The translations under genes and the position numbers were made by a program. From positions 1 through 7,733 of the forward strand of contig CALEMV010000109.1 of NCBI GenBank assembly GCA_937910655.1: a stretch of 7,733 nt of DNA. Reading direction: 5' to 3'. Under the pieces are notes generated by a model that saw only the letters and a program-made list of their open reading frames with translations, was not told where the DNA came from and ran no database searches. Positions within the stretch are counted from its first letter, which is position 1. Every line of letters starts with the position of its first letter. This DNA comes from an uncultured Solobacterium sp. (GTDB taxonomy: Bacteria > Bacillota_I > Bacilli_A > Erysipelotrichales > Erysipelotrichaceae). Shown here one piece after another: positions 4,374 to 7,733 of the stretch.

Positions 4374-7044
4374 AGAAGTAAATATAGACTGTAACAGTAG
4401 AGCCTTTCTTGACTTTCTTGCCAATTACGCTATTACCATTACTATCACGTACATCCTGAACTCTACCACTCATGGATGCGATAGTATCTCCGACAGCACG
4501 GTTGATTGTGATACCATTTGCGTTACCCCATTCAACATATTGACGAGGGTCACTGTAACTTGGTACTGCGACTTTTGCTACTGGTGTACGGAAGGTTACG
4601 CAGACTTCATTTGAAGCGACTGTATCATTCTTTTCGTATCCATAGTAACCACATACTTGTGTATCTGTATCTGGTTGTAGACCATCAATAACTTTCGATA
4701 ACTGATCGGCTGTGTAGTTGATTGTTGCGACTACAGCACTATTCTGTACGATGCGAGCCTTGTATGTAATTGGACCAGTAATCCATGAGATGTCGAAGGT
4801 CTTATCATCGTGACTTTCTTCAACAAGCTTCGCTGCATCTGGATACGGTGCCCAAGCAAAGTTTACAGTATCGTTATTCTCATCGTAGGATGCTGTAAAG
4901 GAGGATAGGTTTTGAGGAGTTGTAATAAGGTTTGTATATGTACCGAGTTTTGCATACTCTGTCTTGACAAGACCTGTTGCTACATAATCAGATGGGATTG
5001 TATCATCCGGTGCGACATATGGGTATAGACCTTTGATATGGGTAATCTTACTAATACCTTCAGGCATTGCAAGTTCACCAGGAGTACCATAGACACCTTC
5101 TAGTGTATCTAGAACAGTACTGATAATAGCACCAGGGATATTCATATTTAACTTCCATCTTGAGAAGTATGTATCTGCACCAGCAATGGCCTTTTCATAA
5201 CCAGACCATACAGCAATTGTAAACTGTGTTGTTTGACCAACCATCCATTCATCCTTAGCGGCCCCAACTGGAATGCCATACTCAAGACCTGCATCACCCC
5301 AGTCAGTTGTACCTGTCTTACCATATACTGGATAACCTTTACGAATTGCGTACATGTAGTTACCCCAGTCTTGGTCAACTGCATTACGCATCAAGTAAGA
5401 TGCGAGGTAAGCAGCTTGAGGGGATAGAACAGATGTTCCGGTTGTAGGAGCGACATATGGATCTTTCTGACCGTTACGGTAGAAGATTGTGTTGATTGTA
5501 TGAGGCTTGATATAGTTACCACCATTGATAAGTACACCTGTAGCAGCTGCTAATTCCTTGGCAGATACACGCATATTACCACCACCAATCGCGAAACTAA
5601 TATCAAATAGCTCTGGTTTAAACTGGCTAAATCCTAAAGAGGTTAAGTAGTTTGTGACACGCTGTACACCTGATTTATCAATGACAGCTTGTAATGTGTT
5701 AATCGCGACAGTATTTAGAGAGAGACCAACAGCCTTAGAAAGATCAACAACACCCCATTTTGTATTGTCGAAGTTATTGAATGTCCAGTTACCATACGTA
5801 ACAGGCTTATCTACAGCGGTATGAGAAGTTGCCCAACCTAAATCTTCAAACGCTAATGCGTAATCGAGTACTGGTTTGATTGTAGAACCAGGCTGATTGA
5901 ACTGTTCGGTAGCGTGATCCAATAACATGGAACCACCACTAGCCCAGTTTCTACCACCCATGATACCAACAATTTCACCTGTCTGGTTGTTGATAACGAC
6001 AGAACCTAATTCATATAAATCATCAGGGAAATCAATGCCAGCTGTACCAGCCTGAATGCTTTCAAGCTGTGCTTGTACAGTAGGGTTCATGTTTGTGTGG
6101 ATTTCCATTGAAACGTTCATTGGATCAAGTCCAGTTACTTCACGAGCCTCTTTGAGGGCTGCATCGATATATGCTTGATAAGTATAATCCGTATTGATTG
6201 TTGATTTGGCGTCAATCAATAAGTCTTCAACCTTAATGGATTTGGCAAGGTCACATTCCTCTTGGGTAATGTAGCCGTGGTAAACCATCATATCTAATAC
6301 TGTATTACGACGGGCAGTCGCTTTATCAAGGTAGTTATGTGGGTCAAATGTATACGGTGAGTTAATAACACCTGCTAGCATTGCACATTCCGCAAGATTC
6401 AACTCCCAAACATTCTTACCAAAATATTGTAAGGATGCTTTCTGTACACCACGGATATTACCAACACCACCGAAGTTCATCTTATTTAGATACATTGTAA
6501 AGATATCTTCTTTGGAGGAATTTTTTTCAAGTTCCATCGCTAAAGCAATCTGTTGTACCTTATACTGGATGTTCTTGGTTTTAGAAGTTCCCGCTTCATC
6601 ATCTACGAAGTAAGTTAGCTTAACTAGCTGCATCGTAAATGTAGAACCACCTTGCATAGAACCATGAAGTATAGTTTCAATAATTGACTTTGTAAAACGT
6701 GGAATATCAAATCCATTATGGCTAAAGTAGCGTGAGTCTTCGACTGCTAAGAATGCATCAATCATAGACTCTGGAATCTGATTATAAACAACGTTTTCAC
6801 GTAGTGTTTGACCAACGTCAGCCAGCTTATTGCCACTTGCGTCTAGCACTATCGTGGATTGGAAGTTTGTAAAGTCATCCAGTTTGAATTCTGGTGTTCC
6901 TTTTAAGAGTGTACTAATAGCAATAGCACCAACAGCAGCTCCAACAAATTCAAAGCCAACGATGATAGCCATAAATAACGTTAGAATTCTAAAACCGTGT
7001 ATCTTACGCTTTACGCCAGGTTTTTTCTTTTGTTTATTTGTCAT
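4372..7044 (-). CDS. ponA: Class A penicillin-binding protein (GT51 transglycosylase + transpeptidase)
   Basis: This 890-residue bifunctional enzyme polymerises lipid II into glycan strands and crosslinks the peptides outside the membrane. A basic cytoplasmic tail (1-16) and one membrane anchor (about 17-46) come first. The GT51 domain (about 75-260) has EDSRYFSHNG (catalytic E102), GGSTFTMQL (132-140), the LE..sK..I..YLN block (172-187) and RRNTVL (245-250). The transpeptidase domain (about 345-650) has S387-TIK, S442-LN and K576-TGT. After it come an FN3-like region (about 705-820) and a terminal module (825-890) resembling a PASTA domain. In the GT domain the second catalytic Glu is replaced by Gln165, and the usual RK before it is YK. 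The symbol rests on the recU-PBP order seen in Bacillus. AGGAGG (7055-7050) lies five bases before the ATG, inside the end of recU, and the two genes overlap by 11 bases, suggesting coupled translation. A terminator overlaps the stop. Confidence 0.95.
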   Translation of the reverse strand: MTNKQKKKPGVKRKIHGFRILTLFMAIIVGFEFVGAAVGAIAISTLLKGTPEFKLDDFTNFQSTIVLDASGNKLADVGQTLRENVVYNQIPESMIDAFLAVEDSRYFSHNGFDIPRFTKSIIETILHGSMQGGSTFTMQLVKLTYFVDDEAGTSKTKNIQYKVQQIALAMELEKNSSKEDIFTMYLNKMNFGGVGNIRGVQKASLQYFGKNVWELNLAECAMLAGVINSPYTFDPHNYLDKATARRNTVLDMMVYHGYITQEECDLAKSIKVEDLLIDAKSTINTDYTYQAYIDAALKEAREVTGLDPMNVSMEIHTNMNPTVQAQLESIQAGTAGIDFPDDLYELGSVVINNQTGEIVGIMGGRNWASGGSMLLDHATEQFNQPGSTIKPVLDYALAFEDLGWATSHTAVDKPVTYGNWTFNNFDNTKWGVVDLSKAVGLSLNTVAINTLQAVIDKSGVQRVTNYLTSLGFSQFKPELFDISFAIGGGNMRVSAKELAAATGVLINGGNYIKPHTINTIFYRNGQKDPYVAPTTGTSVLSPQAAYLASYLMRNAVDQDWGNYMYAIRKGYPVYGKTGTTDWGDAGLEYGIPVGAAKDEWMVGQTTQFTIAVWSGYEKAIAGADTYFSRWKLNMNIPGAIISTVLDTLEGVYGTPGELAMPEGISKITHIKGLYPYVAPDDTIPSDYVATGLVKTEYAKLGTYTNLITTPQNLSSFTASYDENNDTVNFAWAPYPDAAKLVEESHDDKTFDISWITGPITYKARIVQNSAVVATINYTADQLSKVIDGLQPDTDTQVCGYYGYEKNDTVASNEVCVTFRTPVAKVAVPSYSDPRQYVEWGNANGITINRAVGDTIASMSGRVQDVRDSNGNSVIGKKVKKGSTVTVYIYF

Positions 7045-7624
7045 TGTTTCCTCCTGAGATGAAGTATAACTGATCGATAATCTTTAAATAATCAATCGGG
7101 GTTACATATGTGCTGGGAATCAAGTGCCCATTGTCTTGAAACCATCGATAGGGAATAGAGTGACGCTTGCTTTCTTTCACGAAGCAAATCACATCCTCTG
7201 CCTTTACATAATAGGTTTCGTTAAACACTGTCCATTTTACAATTAAAAAGGCAATTGCACCATGGTTGATTACATTTTGTAGATGCTGAATCTGGTGAGC
7301 ATGTAATGATTTTAAAGGGAATGAGGTATGTGAAGCACATTCCTTGGCCTCAAAATCAACGTATTTTCCACGATAAATACCGTTGTAGTCCGTCGTAGAA
7401 GGAAGTTTAAAATAAGCTTCCGTTATCTTCGCAGCACTACGTGCTGGATAATCGACTTTTACAATCGTAACCGGTGTTGGTTTCTTATGAATGACAGCTT
7501 TATCAATACTGAGATAAAACATATTAGTTACGTTAATATCTTTTTCGAGAACCATACCTCTACCACCGGCAGAAGTAGGTTTTGACGTATATGCTTTTTT
7601 CTTTCCGTTTGGATAATTGACCAT
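7034..7624 (-). CDS. recU: Holliday junction resolvase RecU
   Basis: RecU cuts four-way DNA junctions during recombination repair and chromosome segregation. The 196-residue product starts MVNYPNG, as RecU proteins do, and is close to the 206 residues of the Bacillus protein. Visible family blocks are GRGMVLEKDIN (21-31), NMFYLSIDKAVIHKKPTP (34-51), KVDYP and the nuclease core: TTDYNG with Asp79, then DFEAKE with Glu92 and Lys94, matching the metal-binding D-(E)xK residues. The end (IDYLKIIDQLYF, 177-188) also matches. The frame stays open back to an ATG at 7720, which would add 32 residues. I reject that start because the extension has no family similarity and no ribosome binding site, and because it runs through the likely recU promoter. 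At 7624 the site is weak (GGGA about eight bases upstream). The gene overlaps the PBP start by 11 bases. Confidence 0.93.
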   Translation of the reverse strand: MVNYPNGKKKAYTSKPTSAGGRGMVLEKDINVTNMFYLSIDKAVIHKKPTPVTIVKVDYPARSAAKITEAYFKLPSTTDYNGIYRGKYVDFEAKECASHTSFPLKSLHAHQIQHLQNVINHGAIAFLIVKWTVFNETYYVKAEDVICFVKESKRHSIPYRWFQDNGHLIPSTYVTPIDYLKIIDQLYFISGGNNDK

Positions 7625-7642
7625 ACAAAAATTCCCATTTAT

Positions 7643-7648
7643 ATTATA
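7643..7648 (-). promoter_or_regulatory. Candidate -10 box of the recU-PBP operon
   Basis: A perfect TATAAT reads on the - strand at 7648-7643, preceded directly by TG. The -35 position 17 bases away reads TTCCTT, a poor match. Transcription from here would start about 12 bases before the recU ATG, giving a nearly leaderless mRNA. Confidence 0.42.
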
Positions 7649-7677
7649 CAGATGTTCACATAAATAAGGAAGTTTTA

Positions 7678-7706
7678 TTGCTTTTAGGATAGTGAAATGA
7701 GATAAT
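7678..7706 (+). promoter_or_regulatory. Promoter of a divergent gene beyond the right edge
   Basis: On the + strand TTGCTT (7678-7683) and GATAAT (7701-7706, five of six) are 17 bases apart. The predicted start near 7713 lies just ahead of the ribosome binding site at 7721-7727, which supports the pairing. Confidence 0.5.
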
Positions 7707-7720
7707 AAATAAGCATTCAT

Positions 7721-7727
7721 AGGAGGG
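7721..7727 (+). promoter_or_regulatory. Ribosome binding site of a divergent gene starting outside the window
   Basis: AGGAGGG on the + strand is a full anti-16S match, and the window ends six bases later. A start codon should follow within a few bases. In Bacillus the recU-ponA pair is also divergent from a neighbouring operon, but the identity of this gene cannot be seen. Confidence 0.65.
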
Positions 7728-7733
7728 TAGTTA

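Noticed and set aside
5148..5427. Open frames on both strands inside the PBP transpeptidase region
   Set aside because: They lie wholly within a gene with intact SxxK, SxN and KTG motifs, and neither resembles a known protein.
7625..7720. Upstream start of recU at 7720 giving 228 residues
   Set aside because: There is no ribosome binding site on the - strand (the AGGAGG there is on the + strand), the extra residues do not match RecU, and MVNYPNG is the family's usual beginning.

Overview
The window is low-GC DNA that reads like a Firmicute (Bacillota): strong AGGAGG-type ribosome binding sites, sigma-A-like promoters, hairpin-plus-T terminators, and a recU gene overlapping a class A penicillin-binding protein gene, as in Bacillus. 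An Erysipelotrichia-like host is my guess from overall feel only; no marker gene here settles it.

Layout, left to right. Positions 2-115 hold the last 37 codons of a DegV-family fatty-acid-binding protein, closed by a GNRA-loop terminator. Next comes a promoter, a 5' hairpin and a 624-residue lipoprotein flavoenzyme (FMN_bind domain plus fumarate-reductase-type FAD domain) whose active-site residues can be matched one by one to soluble fumarate reductases. A short hairpin with a weak T-tract separates it from a 307-residue acidic, helical protein I do not recognise. A GufA-type ZIP metal transporter follows, with its own extended -10 promoter, and ends in a strong palindromic terminator. All of these are on the + strand.

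From about 4076 to the right end the genes lie on the - strand. A 53-residue small protein (4076-4237, TTG start, strong ribosome binding site, own promoter) converges on the ZIP gene. To its right is the recU-ponA-like operon: Holliday-junction resolvase RecU (true start at 7624) overlaps by 11 bases a 890-residue bifunctional PBP, which ends in a UUCG-loop terminator. At the right edge a + strand promoter and ribosome binding site point at a divergent gene that begins beyond the window.

The gene content is mainly housekeeping: cell wall synthesis, recombination, metal uptake, and an extracellular reductase probably fed by a flavin-based electron transfer chain encoded elsewhere. The points most worth a second look are the unannotated small protein, a Glu-to-Gln replacement at the second catalytic position of the PBP glycosyltransferase, and the secreted fumarate-reductase-like lipoprotein. 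I found no defence system, mobile element, CRISPR array, tRNA or rRNA.
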